DNA from: Flavobacteriia bacterium
Lineage (GTDB): Bacteria > Bacteroidota > Bacteroidia > Flavobacteriales_D > Crocinitomicaceae
Direction: 5' to 3'
NCBI GenBank assembly: GCA_009924735.1
Contig: RFQZ01000007.1
Coordinates: 1-64,000 of the forward strand
Length of the DNA stretch: 64,000 nucleotides
The position numbers and the translations under genes were made by a program. Position 1 is the first letter of the stretch; each line of letters begins with the position of its first letter. The notes beneath the pieces were generated by a model. It was not told where the DNA came from and ran no database searches. It worked only from the letters and a program-made list of their open reading frames with translations. Of the stretch, positions 1 to 9,916 are shown piece by piece.

Positions 1-1
1 C

Positions 2-946
2 AGCTGCAGTAATACCGTATCCACCGCCACCACCACCAGTTCCGAAATCTCCTTGCGTTGCACCACCTAAACCTCCACCTGAAGCGTTACCCGCAGCACC
101 AGGAATACTTCCCGTTCCACCTATACCACCCGCTGGAGATACGGCATTGACACCTGCAGCGCCACCAAGTCCACAAGAGCCTTGTGTACCAGAAGAAGCA
201 CCTCCATTCCCACCATTTCCAACTTGTGGACAGCCTTCATTACCGGCTGCACCACCACCACCACCAGCAGAAACCAAGTGATTGTTTGCTGCATCGAGTA
301 CGCCAGTGAAACCTCCACCGCCGCTTCCGCTTCGGTTGTATTGACTGTTTCCACCTGCTCCACCTACGATAATAGACAACACTTGTCCAGGCGTAACAGG
401 GATGGTCGCTACCATTTTACCTCCAGCACCAGCTTGGCCACCATTTCCAGGTTGAGCTCCACCTCCAGCACCATTGGCATCAACCGAAATTGAAGTTACA
501 CCAGCAGGCACGGTATAATATTGAGTGTTACCTGTATAAGAGAAGCTTACAGGTTGCGCATTGTTTACATTACCTGAAGCTACGTAATACGTTGTGTTAA
601 GGGCTAGGGCAGGCGTTGTAAAGTTCGCGCCATTTCCAACCACAACGGTTCCAGCTGAATCTGAATACCAAACGTAGGAGTTAGCGCCTCCACCGATTGC
701 TGTTAAAGTTGCTGTTTGACCACAACCAATGGTTGTCGGTGCTGCGGTTGGCGCTGCCGGAGCAAGTACTGTTACGGTAACAGGATTGTTAACCAAAGCA
801 CATTGTCCAGATCCACCACTCATATAATAGGTAGTGGTTGAAGACAGTTGAGAAGTTGTGTAAGTAGCTCCGGTTCCTAAACCATTGGTACCCGCTGCAT
901 CGCTATACCAATAAATCGTGCCATTTCCAACGGCATTTATAGTCGC
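2..946 (-). CDS. Out-of-frame continuation of giant Ig/glycine-rich surface protein (partial, runs off left edge)
   Basis: Reading the minus strand from 946 to the left edge gives a frame with no stop codon and no proper start. It opens in the middle of an Ig-like module (ATINAVGNG...WYSDAAG) and continues into a second complete module (GCGQTATLTAIGG at about 720-690). A sixth glycine-rich domain, starting near 515, carries the YTVPAG and IIVGGAGG motifs. Composition and modules match the 2291-residue ORF just upstream, but the frame is different. I therefore read this as the same gene after an out-of-frame deletion. The expected T9SS sorting domain would lie beyond position 1. No family-typical start codon supports independent translation. 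Confidence 0.75.
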
Positions 947-3900
947 CCGCCACCGCCACCGCCACCGGTGTTACCGTGGGTTCCGCCTCCGCCACCAAAT
1001 CCACCTATGCAAGCCGGTTGTGATGATTGATTGCCTCCATTGCCTCCATTTAGGAAAGAAAGTCCTCCTGTTCCGTAGCTACCGCTTCCTCCATTCGTAA
1101 TGAAGCCACCACCACCAGAGGCACCGTTGTTTCCACAACCGCTACCACCCGCACCGGCAACACCTCCAGAAGTACATCCAGACGCTTGTCCATTGTTTGC
1201 TGTAACCGCATGAGCATTGTAAAGCGATGAATTTTGATCGTATTGACCGCCACCACCACCAGCAATGAGCAAAGGTGTATTGGCAGAAGTAACCACAAAA
1301 GTCCCTCCACCACCTGAACCGGATTGGTAGTACCCACCGGATTGCCCAACAAGAATTTGAAGTTGTTGTCCAGCCGTTAAGTTAAAATCTCCTCGGATTT
1401 GAGCACCACGACCAAATTGGTTGTTACCGCCTCCTTGTGCACCAAAAGCTTCAATTTGGTAAGTACCTGAAGCGGGTACAGTCCATGTTTGAATTCCGTT
1501 GTTTGAAGTAACATTTCCTGCAAGATTGGTTCCAGCGTATGCGCTGTTCACCTGACCTTGTGTTGGACCATATTGTCCTGTTGCAGAACAGTTGGTAAAT
1601 GTGAATACGTTTCCATTTGCTGCACCTGAGCCAGAGGTAACGTAATAAGTACTTGTAGAATATAAAGTTGGTGTTGTCCATGAAGCACCTGTACCAACCA
1701 AGTTGGTTGCTGCTGCATCGGAATACCAGTTGTAAGTGTTTCCTCCACCACCAACTGCGGATACAGTTGCGGTTTGACCACAGCTAATCGCAACAGGTGA
1801 TGCTGTTGGAGCAGCTGGAGGTGTAACCGTAACAAGAACGGGTACCAATTGCGAAAGACATCCGGCACCTGTCCAAGAAATTTTAGCAACACCATTTCCA
1901 GCATTACCGGTCATCAGACCTCCTGCAGGGTTTGGCATCGAAGAAGCACCGTCGGTTACTTGGGTTAGCAATAGGGAAGGAGCTACATAGCCTGAGCCGC
2001 CGCCTCCGCCGCCTCCGGCATAACCACCAGCGCCACCGCCGTACCAACCGCCGCCACCGCCGCCACCTTGAATACAGTCTCCTGTATTTGTAGAGGAAGT
2101 TGCACCTAAACCAAATCCTGAAGCGATTGAAGGGGATTGTGAGTTTCCACCTGTGTTTTGTGTACCACCTGATCCTGCAGGACGGTACCCACAATCATTA
2201 CCACTACACGTACCTGATACACCTGAAAGACCACCACCTGCACCACCATTTCCTTGATATTGACAAACGCAAGTACCACCTGCGGCACCACCACCTCCTC
2301 CTGCGACCACAAGGACAGCATTTTGGTTACCAGAAAGTGAAGCCAATGTTCCGTTAGAAGTAGCGATGTGCGTAGCCCCACCACCTGTGTAGCCAGGATC
2401 ATTACCATTTGGATTTCCTGCACCACCACCATTGTATGCATTCATGCTTGAAGATTGGAAACCTTGTTGACCCAATGCCAGGTAAATGGTTTGACCAGCA
2501 TTTAACGTTACGTCGCCTTTAGAGTATCCGCCATTTCCCCCTGAACCATAGCAATTGGATCCACCACCACCTTTTGCGCCCCAAACCTCTAAGGTATAGG
2601 TTCCGGTAGAAGGAGCAGTAAACGTTTGAACGCTACCATTGTAGCTAAAAGATTGTGATCCCGACGCTTGTGAAGCAGCTGAACCTACGTAATATGTCGT
2701 TGTTGCATTTAGGGTAGGTGTTGTCCAAGAAGCACCTGTACCTACTTGTGTTGTCCCCGCTGCATCTGAAAACCAATTGTAAATGATACCGTTGGAAGCT
2801 GTTAATGTAGCCGTTTGACCACAGTTAATGGTAGTTCCATTCGCTGTTGGGGGAGGGGTAGGAATTACGGTTACGGGAACAGCTACCAATGTGGATCCAC
2901 ATTGCGCTCCAGCAAAACTAATGTTCACCAAACCATGACCATTATTTAGTGTTTCGGAAACGAAAGTACCTGTGTAGAAACATCCGCCTCCACCACCAGC
3001 ACCTACTCGGCAAGCGCCACCACCACCGCCGGAATAACCACCGCCGCCGCCGCCGGCCGCTTCGTAACTTGTACACATACCTGCGCCTGCGCCGCCACCG
3101 AAACCACCATTGGTACTTGAATTCCAGTTTCCACATGAAGTAGAATTAATTCCGCCTAAACCTCCATTTGCAAACATTTGTCCAGGATTACCATAATATC
3201 CTGCTGTTCCATTTCCGTTCCATCCAGCACCGCCACTACCACCCGTACCACCACCACCAGATCCATTGCTTCCTGCACTTCCACCTTGACACCAGCTTCC
3301 ACCAGACATCACACCGTTGGAACCGGCTGTAACGTTGTAAGCACTTGCATCTACACCATTTAATGTATATGGGTATGAGGGGCTTCCTTGAGCAGCGCCA
3401 CCACCACCACCAGCGATTAGGATTGGTTGATTTGTTGTTTGGTTGAACAAGAATGTTCCACCACCACCACCACCGGCCCAGCCCGTGTTAAAGTCTAGGT
3501 TTCCTCCTTGCTGTCCAACTAAGATTTTTATAACATGACCTTGTGTCAAAGTTGTTGTAACGGTAATTGATCTTCCGCTACCACCAATCGCATTGTTAGC
3601 GTTTCCTCCTTTGGCACCCGCCGCCGTGATTGTATAGGTTCCTGTAGAGGGAACCGTCCATTCTTGAATACCTTGAACCGAAGATGATACCAATCCCGCT
3701 AAGCTTGTTCCTGCATAGGCAGCAGTCATTTGAGCGAGTGTAGGTCCTGTATTTCCGGTAACATTACAATTGGTAAAATTCAATGTTGTATTTACAGGAT
3801 TGGGATTGGCTTGCACATAATAAGTTGTGTTGGTAGACAAAACAGGGGATGTGAATGACGCACCTGATCCTACTTGTGTGGTTCCAGCGGCATCAGCATA

Positions 3901-6900
3901 CCAAACGTAGTTGTTTCCTCCTGCAGCGGTTAAGGTTGCTGTTTGACCACAGTTGATGGTTGTTCCATTTGCTGTTGGGGGAGGGGTAGGGATTACCGTT
4001 ACGGTAACTGGGTTGTTTGCCAACGCACATGCGCCTGTACCGCCACTCATATAATAGGTTGTTGTTGATGACAAGGTTGGCGTCGTAAAATTGGCTCCTG
4101 TTCCTAATCCATTTGTAGCTGCTGCATTGTCATACCAATAAATGGTACCATTGCCAATCGCATTAATGGTAGCCGTCTGACCACAGTTGATGGAAACATT
4201 ACTTGCCGTAGGTGCAGGGATAGGGGTTACGGTTACGGTTACTGGCACCAATTGTGAAAAACATTGTGCACCAGCAAAACTAACATCTACAAAACCATGA
4301 CCGGTATTAAGCGTTTCAGATACATAATTTCCTGTGTAGAAGCAACCGCCTCCGCCTCCAGCTCCAACACGGCATCCGCCACCGCCACCACCAGAGTAAC
4401 CTCCTCCACCACCGCCGATGGCCTCGTAACTTGTACACATTCCGGCACCACCACCGCCACCGAATCCACCATTGGTACTTGAGTTCCAAGACCCGCATCC
4501 AGCTAGATTGATTCCACCAAGACCACCTTGAGCGAAGGTTTGACCTATTCCTCCACCATAAACGCCAGTTGAACCTTGTCCATTCCACCCAGCACCACCT
4601 GCACCACCATAAAGACTGTTAGGGGCACCGCCACCTAATCCTCCAGAACCGTTGGTTCCTCCAGGACCATATGAACACCAGCTTCCAGGAGATGTTAAAC
4701 CATTTCCACCCGAAGTATTGTTGTATGAACTGGCATCACCACCGTTGATGGTATAAGGATAAGAAGGACTACCTTGTCCGGCACCACCACCACCACCTGC
4801 AGCAGCTATTAGTTGGTTAGTGGTTTGGTTGAACAAAAAGGTTCCACCACCACCACCAGCAGCCCAGCCCGTTGAGAAATCAAGGAATCCTCCTTGTTGA
4901 CCCACCAAAATTTTAATGATATCCCCTTGGGTTAATGTAGTAGTAAAGGTAATCGCACGTCCGCTACCACCGATTGCATTGTTTGCATTTCCGCCCTTCG
5001 CACCAGCAGCTGTGATTGTATAGGTACCCGTTGAAGGAACCGTCCATTGTTGAATGCCTTGAACCGAGGAGGATACCAAACCGGCCAAACCTGTTCCTGC
5101 GTATGCAGCAGTCATTTGGGCGAGTGTAGGCCCTGTATTTCCGGTAGCATTACAATTGGTAAAATTCAATGTTGAATTCGCTTGGCCAGCCGTTGCTTGA
5201 ACATAATAGGTTGTAGTTGAAGATAGGGCAGGGGTTGTAAAGGATGCGCCATTGCCAACTTGTGTGGTTCCTGCAGCATCAGAGTACCAAACATAACCAT
5301 TCCCTCCTGCAGCTGTTAAGGTTGCCGTTTGGCCACAGCTAACGGTTGTTCCGTTTGCTGTGGGAGGTGCAGTTGGAATTACCGTTACGGTAACGGGTGT
5401 ATTTTGAGCACCGCAAACACCTGTTTGATTGCTAAGATAATAAGTCGTAGTCGTAGATAAAGTTGGCGTGATAAACGTTGCGCCTGTAGCCACTTGAGTG
5501 GTTCCTGCAGCATTGCTGTACCAATAAAAAGGACCATTTCCAACTGCATTTAAAGTAGCGGATTGTCCACAGTTTATGGTTGCATTGGATGCCGTCGGTA
5601 GGACAATAGGATTGATGGTAACAATTACTGGAACCGTAACGGAAGCACATGCTGCACTTAAAGGTGTAATGATTACACTTCCTTGTCCTGATTGAATCCC
5701 TTGGGTATTTACTGTGTTCGCTCCTGAATTGAAGGATCCACCGCCGCCACCTTCGTAGTTTGATCCATGGTAAGAAGCTGAACCACCTGAGTATCCACCT
5801 CCTGCACCTCCACCGGTATTATTGTTGTGCGTTCCTGCACCTCCACCAAAACCACCTTCACGAGAACCTGATGAAGAAGATCCACCAATGGCTGCTCCTG
5901 AAATAAATCCGGCACCGTACTGGCTACCATATCCACCGCCTGAAGCACCATTTGTATAGAATCCTCCTGCACCCCCAGCACCGCTTCCACAGTTTGATGC
6001 ATCCGCACCGCCGTTTCCGTTGGTACCTCCTGGCTGACAGTTTTCACCTTGTCCACCATTTGTAGTAATCAAACCGGGTTGTCCAACTTGCGGACTTTGT
6101 CCACCCCCACCACCAGCAACGATGAGTGGAGTAGAGGTTGTGTAAGTTGCATTTCCTGTAGCTACAAAAGAGCCACCGCCTCCACCACATGCACCACCGT
6201 CGTTTGGACCATTTCCTTGTTGTCCGACCGCGATGAATAATTTTTGCCCAGCCGTTAAACTGAATTCTCCTTGCATTCTTGCACCAAGACCTCCGTTTCC
6301 TCCACCTTGAGCTCCATTTGCTTGGATCTGGTAGGTTCCTGTTTGAGGTACAATCCATTCTTGAATTCCTTGGGTATTAATGGTTACTTGGTTCGCCAAG
6401 TTTGTTCCCGCATAGGTATTTGTAACTTGTCCTTGGTTTGGTCCATATCGACCCGTTGCTCCAGCATTTGAGAAACTATAATTTACCCCTGGTGCCAAAC
6501 CAGTTGTTGATGCTACATAATACGTTGTGTTTTGTCCCAACACAGGGGTAGTGAAATTGGCACCATTCCCTATGATGTTTGTTCCGGCTGCATCTGAATA
6601 CCATGTATAGGTATTTCCACTTCCACCCACAGCAGTTAATGTAGCCGTTTGACCACAGTTAATACTAACATTTGTTGCAGTAGGAGGGGTGATGTTGCTG
6701 TTCACCGTAACGGTTACCGGAACCAATGGAGAAAAGCATGCATTTGCGTTCACCACAGAATGCGTTCCATTTAAATAACCTGAACTCTCATCAGATCCAC
6801 CCCATTGGCTACCACCTTCATGGTGATAGTACCATCTGCTATGCCATGGTGAATATGCTATGTTTGCCATGTCACTTAAGCTGTTGAATGATTGAACCGT

Positions 6901-7812
6901 AGCGATTGAACCTGTTGTAAGGTTTAATCGGCTAATGGTTTGAGAATTGGTGACATAAACCACTGAGTAATTTGTACCGTTATACTCAGCAATTCCCCAT
7001 CTTGCCCAGTTTTCGGTTGTCGTTGCACTTAATCCGTAGGCTCCCATATTGGTCACCGCTCCTGTTGGCAAGTCTACTCTGAAATAGGTATTAGCCGGTG
7101 ATCCACCGTTTCCTGTAAAAAGAATTACATAACCCATACCATTAAACACAGCTGCATCTTGACATGAACCCATGGTAAAAGATTGAGACAATGGAATGAT
7201 CGTAGCTCCTAAGGAACAATCTGAATTCAAAGTCCTTACTGCATTTATGTTAAAGCTGGTACATGTTCCAACTGGATCAGAGTTGTTGTTGCTGTTCCAA
7301 AGGGTATACAATGTACCCGATCCTGCCATGTCACTAAAAATTCCATCTCTCCTTGTGTAGGAAACTGGATTTGTAAGGTTCGGCATGTCATATCGAGCTA
7401 CATTCTGGTCACCATTTATATAATAGTATTGTTGCGTAACTGCGATGCCTCCTCGGTCGTCACCTGTATATTGAGCATGCTCATAATAGGTCGCACCTGC
7501 CGTTGCCAAGCTGTTTATGTAAAATACATTCACGTTTGACCCTGTCGAGTTTTGGACGTAATAGGTTGTATTTGTATTTAACACAGGTGTTGTGTAATTC
7601 GCACCTGTACCAATTTGTGTTGTTCCGGCCGCATCGCTGTACCAAGTATAATTTGTACCACCACTGGCTGTTAACGCGGCAGTTGCACCACACACGATGG
7701 TGGTGCCACTCGCTACAGGAGACGGAGCTGCGCATTGGGCTTGAAGCAAATGCGTACTTGAAGCAAGGATCAATAAAAAGAGGGATAGTCTTTGCAAGTA
7801 AATTTTGAGCAT
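937..7812 (-). CDS. Giant secreted protein with alternating Ig-like and ALK-type glycine-rich domains
   Basis: 2291 residues. A signal peptide covers residues 1-25 (hydrophobic core LSLFLLILASS, cleavage near LQA-QC). Eight Ig-like modules of about 70-80 residues follow the pattern CGQTATLTA..WYSDAAGTT..TTYYV, at residues about 41, 387, 749, 826, 1211, 1287, 1664 and 2011. They resemble the Ig-like domains found in Bacteroidota adhesins. Residues 95-375 look like a beta-propeller-type insert (repeated YNGTNY/W.R pieces). Five glycine-rich domains begin at about 483, 921, 1382, 1731 and 2107, each with W-x-VP-x-TGTY, AxGAxGG, a L.VGQQG strand and poly-Gly loops. This matches the Pfam glycine-rich domain also seen in ALK/LTK receptors. 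The frame ends at 937 inside a glycine run, almost certainly not the natural end. Likely role is a surface adhesin or filament exported by T9SS; function unproven. Confidence 0.8.
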   Translation of the reverse strand: MLKIYLQRLSLFLLILASSTHLLQAQCAAPSPVASGTTIVCGATAALTASGGTNYTWYSDAAGTTQIGTGANYTTPVLNTNTTYYVQNSTGSNVNVFYINSLATAGATYYEHAQYTGDDRGGIAVTQQYYYINGDQNVARYDMPNLTNPVSYTRRDGIFSDMAGSGTLYTLWNSNNNSDPVGTCTSFNINAVRTLNSDCSLGATIIPLSQSFTMGSCQDAAVFNGMGYVILFTGNGGSPANTYFRVDLPTGAVTNMGAYGLSATTTENWARWGIAEYNGTNYSVVYVTNSQTISRLNLTTGSIATVQSFNSLSDMANIAYSPWHSRWYYHHEGGSQWGGSDESSGYLNGTHSVVNANACFSPLVPVTVTVNSNITPPTATNVSINCGQTATLTAVGGSGNTYTWYSDAAGTNIIGNGANFTTPVLGQNTTYYVASTTGLAPGVNYSFSNAGATGRYGPNQGQVTNTYAGTNLANQVTINTQGIQEWIVPQTGTYQIQANGAQGGGNGGLGARMQGEFSLTAGQKLFIAVGQQGNGPNDGGACGGGGGSFVATGNATYTTSTPLIVAGGGGGQSPQVGQPGLITTNGGQGENCQPGGTNGNGGADASNCGSGAGGAGGFYTNGASGGGYGSQYGAGFISGAAIGGSSSSGSREGGFGGGAGTHNNNTGGGAGGGYSGGSASYHGSNYEGGGGGSFNSGANTVNTQGIQSGQGSVIITPLSAACASVTVPVIVTINPIVLPTASNATINCGQSATLNAVGNGPFYWYSNAAGTTQVATGATFITPTLSTTTTYYLSNQTGVCGAQNTPVTVTVIPTAPPTANGTTVSCGQTATLTAAGGNGYVWYSDAAGTTQVGNGASFTTPALSSTTTYYVQATAGQANSTLNFTNCNATGNTGPTLAQMTAAYAGTGLAGLVSSSVQGIQQWTVPSTGTYTITAAGAKGGNANNAIGGSGRAITFTTTLTQGDIIKILVGQQGGFLDFSTGWAAGGGGGTFLFNQTTNQLIAAAGGGGGAGQGSPSYPYTINGGDASSYNNTSGGNGLTSPGSWCSYGPGGTNGSGGLGGGAPNSLYGGAGGAGWNGQGSTGVYGGGIGQTFAQGGLGGINLAGCGSWNSSTNGGFGGGGGAGMCTSYEAIGGGGGGYSGGGGGGCRVGAGGGGGCFYTGNYVSETLNTGHGFVDVSFAGAQCFSQLVPVTVTVTPIPAPTASNVSINCGQTATINAIGNGTIYWYDNAAATNGLGTGANFTTPTLSSTTTYYMSGGTGACALANNPVTVTVIPTPPPTANGTTINCGQTATLTAAGGNNYVWYADAAGTTQVGSGASFTSPVLSTNTTYYVQANPNPVNTTLNFTNCNVTGNTGPTLAQMTAAYAGTSLAGLVSSSVQGIQEWTVPSTGTYTITAAGAKGGNANNAIGGSGRSITVTTTLTQGHVIKILVGQQGGNLDFNTGWAGGGGGGTFLFNQTTNQPILIAGGGGGAAQGSPSYPYTLNGVDASAYNVTAGSNGVMSGGSWCQGGSAGSNGSGGGGTGGSGGAGWNGNGTAGYYGNPGQMFANGGLGGINSTSCGNWNSSTNGGFGGGAGAGMCTSYEAAGGGGGGYSGGGGGACRVGAGGGGGCFYTGTFVSETLNNGHGLVNISFAGAQCGSTLVAVPVTVIPTPPPTANGTTINCGQTATLTASNGIIYNWFSDAAGTTQVGTGASWTTPTLNATTTYYVGSAASQASGSQSFSYNGSVQTFTAPSTGTYTLEVWGAKGGGGSNCYGSGGNGGYSKGDVTLNAGQTIYLALGQQGFQSSSMNAYNGGGAGNPNGNDPGYTGGGATHIATSNGTLASLSGNQNAVLVVAGGGGGAAGGTCVCQYQGNGGAGGGLSGVSGTCSGNDCGYRPAGSGGTQNTGGNSQSPSIASGFGLGATSSTNTGDCIQGGGGGGGWYGGGAGGYAGGGGGGGSGYVAPSLLLTQVTDGASSMPNPAGGLMTGNAGNGVAKISWTGAGCLSQLVPVLVTVTPPAAPTASPVAISCGQTATVSAVGGGGNTYNWYSDAAATNLVGTGASWTTPTLYSTSTYYVTSGSGAANGNVFTFTNCSATGQYGPTQGQVNSAYAGTNLAGNVTSNNGIQTWTVPASGTYQIEAFGAQGGGNNQFGRGAQIRGDFNLTAGQQLQILVGQSGGYYQSGSGGGGTFVVTSANTPLLIAGGGGGQYDQNSSLYNAHAVTANNGQASGCTSGGVAGAGGSGCGNNGASGGGGFITNGGSGSYGTGGLSFLNGGNGGNQSSQPACIGGFGGGGGTHGNTGGGGGGGRL
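2880..5395 (-). repeat. Two tandem ~1.37-kb copies of an Ig-Ig-glycine-rich unit
   Basis: Segments about 2880-4010 and 4250-5395 align along their length with a period near 1.37 kb. Shared landmarks are the NxTGNTGPTLAQMTAAYAGT stretch, the TGTYTITAAGAKGGNANNAI-type strand and the IKILVGQQGG strand. Their encoded proteins differ at scattered residues only (for example QQW/QEW and RAITF/RSITV), which indicates a recent internal duplication. Boundaries are approximate. Confidence 0.75.
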
Positions 7813-8200
7813 GGTTAGGTTTATTTAATTCGACCCTAAATTCAGACTATTTGCTAGATTTTCAAGTTAACAAAAGATTAACATTTTTTTACAGAAAATC
7901 GAACTTTATGAAGGATTTAAATAGAAAAACCTTTTTAGCTTAAGCAAATAAAGGATTATTGACTTAACATTAAGAGAATTAAACCTTATCCCCTCACGTT
8001 TTTTGTTGATAACTATTTTTTTACTGTTAATAACTCGGATAATATGCCGTACAGTTTTTACAGCCTAAAATACGCATCTAATCACCTTCTTCATCCCCCT
8101 TAACTGATTCGTTTTTAGAGGTATAAAGGATGCATTTTCAATCGCTCATCTCGATTCCTAGAAGCGACAACATAAGCTTCTCACCCGAATGGTATTAAAC
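7813..8200. other. AT-rich intergenic region, no gene seen
   Basis: About 390 bases between the start of the giant surface-protein gene and the tRNA-Val terminator. It has frequent stops in all frames. I found no exact TAnnTTTG box facing the giant gene and no convincing hairpin. It must contain that gene's promoter and leader, but I cannot place them. Confidence 0.6.
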
Positions 8201-8228
8201 AAAAAATCCCCAACTTGCGTTGAGGATT
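8201..8228 (-). terminator. Intrinsic terminator of tRNA-Val
   Basis: On the minus strand AATCCTCAAC-GCAA-GTTGGGGATT forms a 10-bp stem (one G-U pair) closed by a GNRA tetraloop and followed by TTTTTTG. It begins a few bases after the tRNA 3' end. Confidence 0.85.
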
Positions 8229-8235
8229 CTACCTG

Positions 8236-8310
8236 TGGGAGTTGAGGGGTTCGAACCCCCGACCCTCTGCTTGTAAGGCAGATGCTCTGAACCAGCTGAG
8301 CTAAACTCCC
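8236..8310 (-). tRNA. tRNA-Val (anticodon UAC)
   Basis: The 75-nt cloverleaf has acceptor stem GGGAGTT/AACTCCC, D arm TAGCTCAGCTGGTTCAGAGC, anticodon stem TCTGC/GCAGA around loop CTTACAA (anticodon TAC, reading GUA), and T arm GGGGGTTCGAACCCC. The discriminator base is A and CCA is not encoded, so it must be added after transcription. An intrinsic terminator follows immediately. Confidence 0.95.
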
Positions 8311-8363
8311 AAATTTGGAGTGCAAATATACGAGGTTTTTTTTATTTGAAAAGAACCTTGGAA

Positions 8364-8612
8364 TTATTGATGCCTAAGCTCTTCAATTTTTGCCAAAACA
8401 TCGTCCAATCCTTCCTTGAATTTTTCGAAATCTTCCTTGTATAAGAAGATCTTGTGTTTCTGAAAATTGTCAAAACCATCTTCGCCGTAAGTTTTCTTAC
8501 TCTCTGTTAATGTGATGAATAAATCATTCCCTTTGGTTGATTTAATGTCGAAAAAGTAAGTCCGTTTACCAGCACGTACAACTTTTGAATAAATTTCATT
8601 TTGATCGCTCAT
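8364..8612 (-). CDS. PUR-alpha-like nucleic-acid-binding protein (DUF3276)
   Basis: 82 residues from the ATG at 8612 (MSDQNEIYSKVVRAGKRTYF). The frame is open for 17 more codons upstream, but that segment (MKIKIILSYLNS...) is not like the family, so I chose the internal start. The sequence has the short beta-strand pattern of bacterial PUR domains: YSKVVRAGKRTYFFDIKST, GNDLFITLTESKK and HKIFLYKEDFEKFKEGL. Family members bind single-stranded DNA or RNA, and a Borrelia homologue is a regulator. It lies alone between tRNA-Val and the divergent transglycosylase gene. Its specific target here is unknown. Confidence 0.85.
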   Translation of the reverse strand: MSDQNEIYSKVVRAGKRTYFFDIKSTKGNDLFITLTESKKTYGEDGFDNFQKHKIFLYKEDFEKFKEGLDDVLAKIEELRHQ

Positions 8613-8716
8613 AAACACAAAAATTATTGAATTCAAATATGACAATATAATTTTGATTTTCAAAGTTTTGGATTTTATACTTTTAATAATCAGTCAATTC
8701 ACCGATATTTGTTTCG

Positions 8717-9916
8717 ATGAGGGTACGTGTTTTTGTCGCCATTACAACATTTCTTGCGATTAGCCTTGCGTGTAATGATTCACCCAAAAAAGTACGTTCG
8801 GAAAAAACCCTGGCTCCAACAGCCCCACTTCAAATTACTTTTTTAAGTTACTCTGACTCACTCTTTTTATTAAAAAAAGAAGATGGGTTTACCGGATTTG
8901 GTTACCGTATACTCTCGGAGTTTGCAGCCACTTATAAATTGAAATTAAATGTTCGAATGTGTGCTACCGAAGCGGAGGTTTATGAAAGGATGCGGAAGGG
9001 AGAAGGAGACCTATGCATCACACGAAGAATGGTTTATGAAACAGCCAACTCAAACTTCCATCATTCAACTGCCATTGTAAGCAGGATTGACACCACCTTT
9101 TTTAAGAGCAACTTTCGTTCAAGTGACTTGATTTATTCAAATTCATCTTTTTACCGAAATCAAATTGGTTTAAACATCGTCGATTCCTTACACCATTCAT
9201 CCCGCAAGAAAAAACGGGTTATGAAGACCAATGCTTGCTTTTCCATTGCCAAAAAGGAAATAATGCTAAAGCGTATGCTGGATTCTTTTCTCAATGTTTA
9301 CCTTAAATCAGATGCCTACCTCAAGCTTCAAAGACATTGGTTTGAAGAGCGGAAGCTTCTGAAGTTATTCCGATTTAAAATCCCTCCTATGAAAAACGGG
9401 ATGATTTCGCCTTATGACCCTTTGTTTAAAAAAGTGGCGCAGGCCTATGGATGGGATTGGCGATTGTTGGCAGCTGTTTGTTTCAAGGAGTCTCGATTCA
9501 ATCCAAACGCATTGGGAAATGGAGGCGCATTTGGAATGATGCAATTCATGCCGAGAACAGGAAGAAGTTATGGCGTTCATCGGCAATCTCCCCCTGAGGT
9601 GCAAGTTGCAGCGGGTATGAAACTATTACATAAAATGAATCTTGGCTGGAGTGGCATCCCAGACATCGAGCAACGAACAAAATTTACTTTGGCCTCATAC
9701 AACGCTGGAAATGGCCACATCCTCGATGCGCAAAGGTTAGCGGTAAAACATGGTTACAATCCTATGATTTGGGATGGACATGTTCAGTTGATGGTTGCCA
9801 ATCTCTCTTCCCCCACCTATTACAATGACCCGCTTGTAAAATCAGGCGCGTATCGAGGACATGCAGACAGCTATGCCAATATAGTTTACCAGATCTACCA
9901 AAGTTGGAAGGAATAA
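8717..9916 (+). CDS. Membrane-bound lytic murein transglycosylase, MltF-like lipoprotein
   Basis: 399 residues. The N-terminus carries a lipobox (ISLAC, Cys19). Residues about 38-210 resemble the periplasmic solute-binding fold (SBP_bac_3) seen in MltF, though shortened. Residues 235-395 form an SLT transglycosylase domain with the catalytic Glu258 in CFKESRFNPNALG, followed by GAFGMMQFMPRT and ASYNAGNGH. The enzyme cleaves the peptidoglycan glycan strand non-hydrolytically, leaving 1,6-anhydro ends. Its 3' end overlaps miaA by 13 nt, so the two are probably co-transcribed. Confidence 0.9.
   Translation: MRVRVFVAITTFLAISLACNDSPKKVRSEKTLAPTAPLQITFLSYSDSLFLLKKEDGFTGFGYRILSEFAATYKLKLNVRMCATEAEVYERMRKGEGDLCITRRMVYETANSNFHHSTAIVSRIDTTFFKSNFRSSDLIYSNSSFYRNQIGLNIVDSLHHSSRKKKRVMKTNACFSIAKKEIMLKRMLDSFLNVYLKSDAYLKLQRHWFEERKLLKLFRFKIPPMKNGMISPYDPLFKKVAQAYGWDWRLLAAVCFKESRFNPNALGNGGAFGMMQFMPRTGRSYGVHRQSPPEVQVAAGMKLLHKMNLGWSGIPDIEQRTKFTLASYNAGNGHILDAQRLAVKHGYNPMIWDGHVQLMVANLSSPTYYNDPLVKSGAYRGHADSYANIVYQIYQSWKE

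Noticed and set aside
937-939. TAA as the natural end of the giant protein
   Set aside because: The following bases continue the same module series in another frame with no stop to the left edge, so the stop is a frame-break artefact of a deletion.
121-6471. Many 60-118-codon ORFs in other frames and on the plus strand within the giant gene
   Set aside because: They are by-products of GC-rich glycine codon repeats (poly-Arg, poly-Trp or poly-Thr/Ser translations) with no family resemblance.
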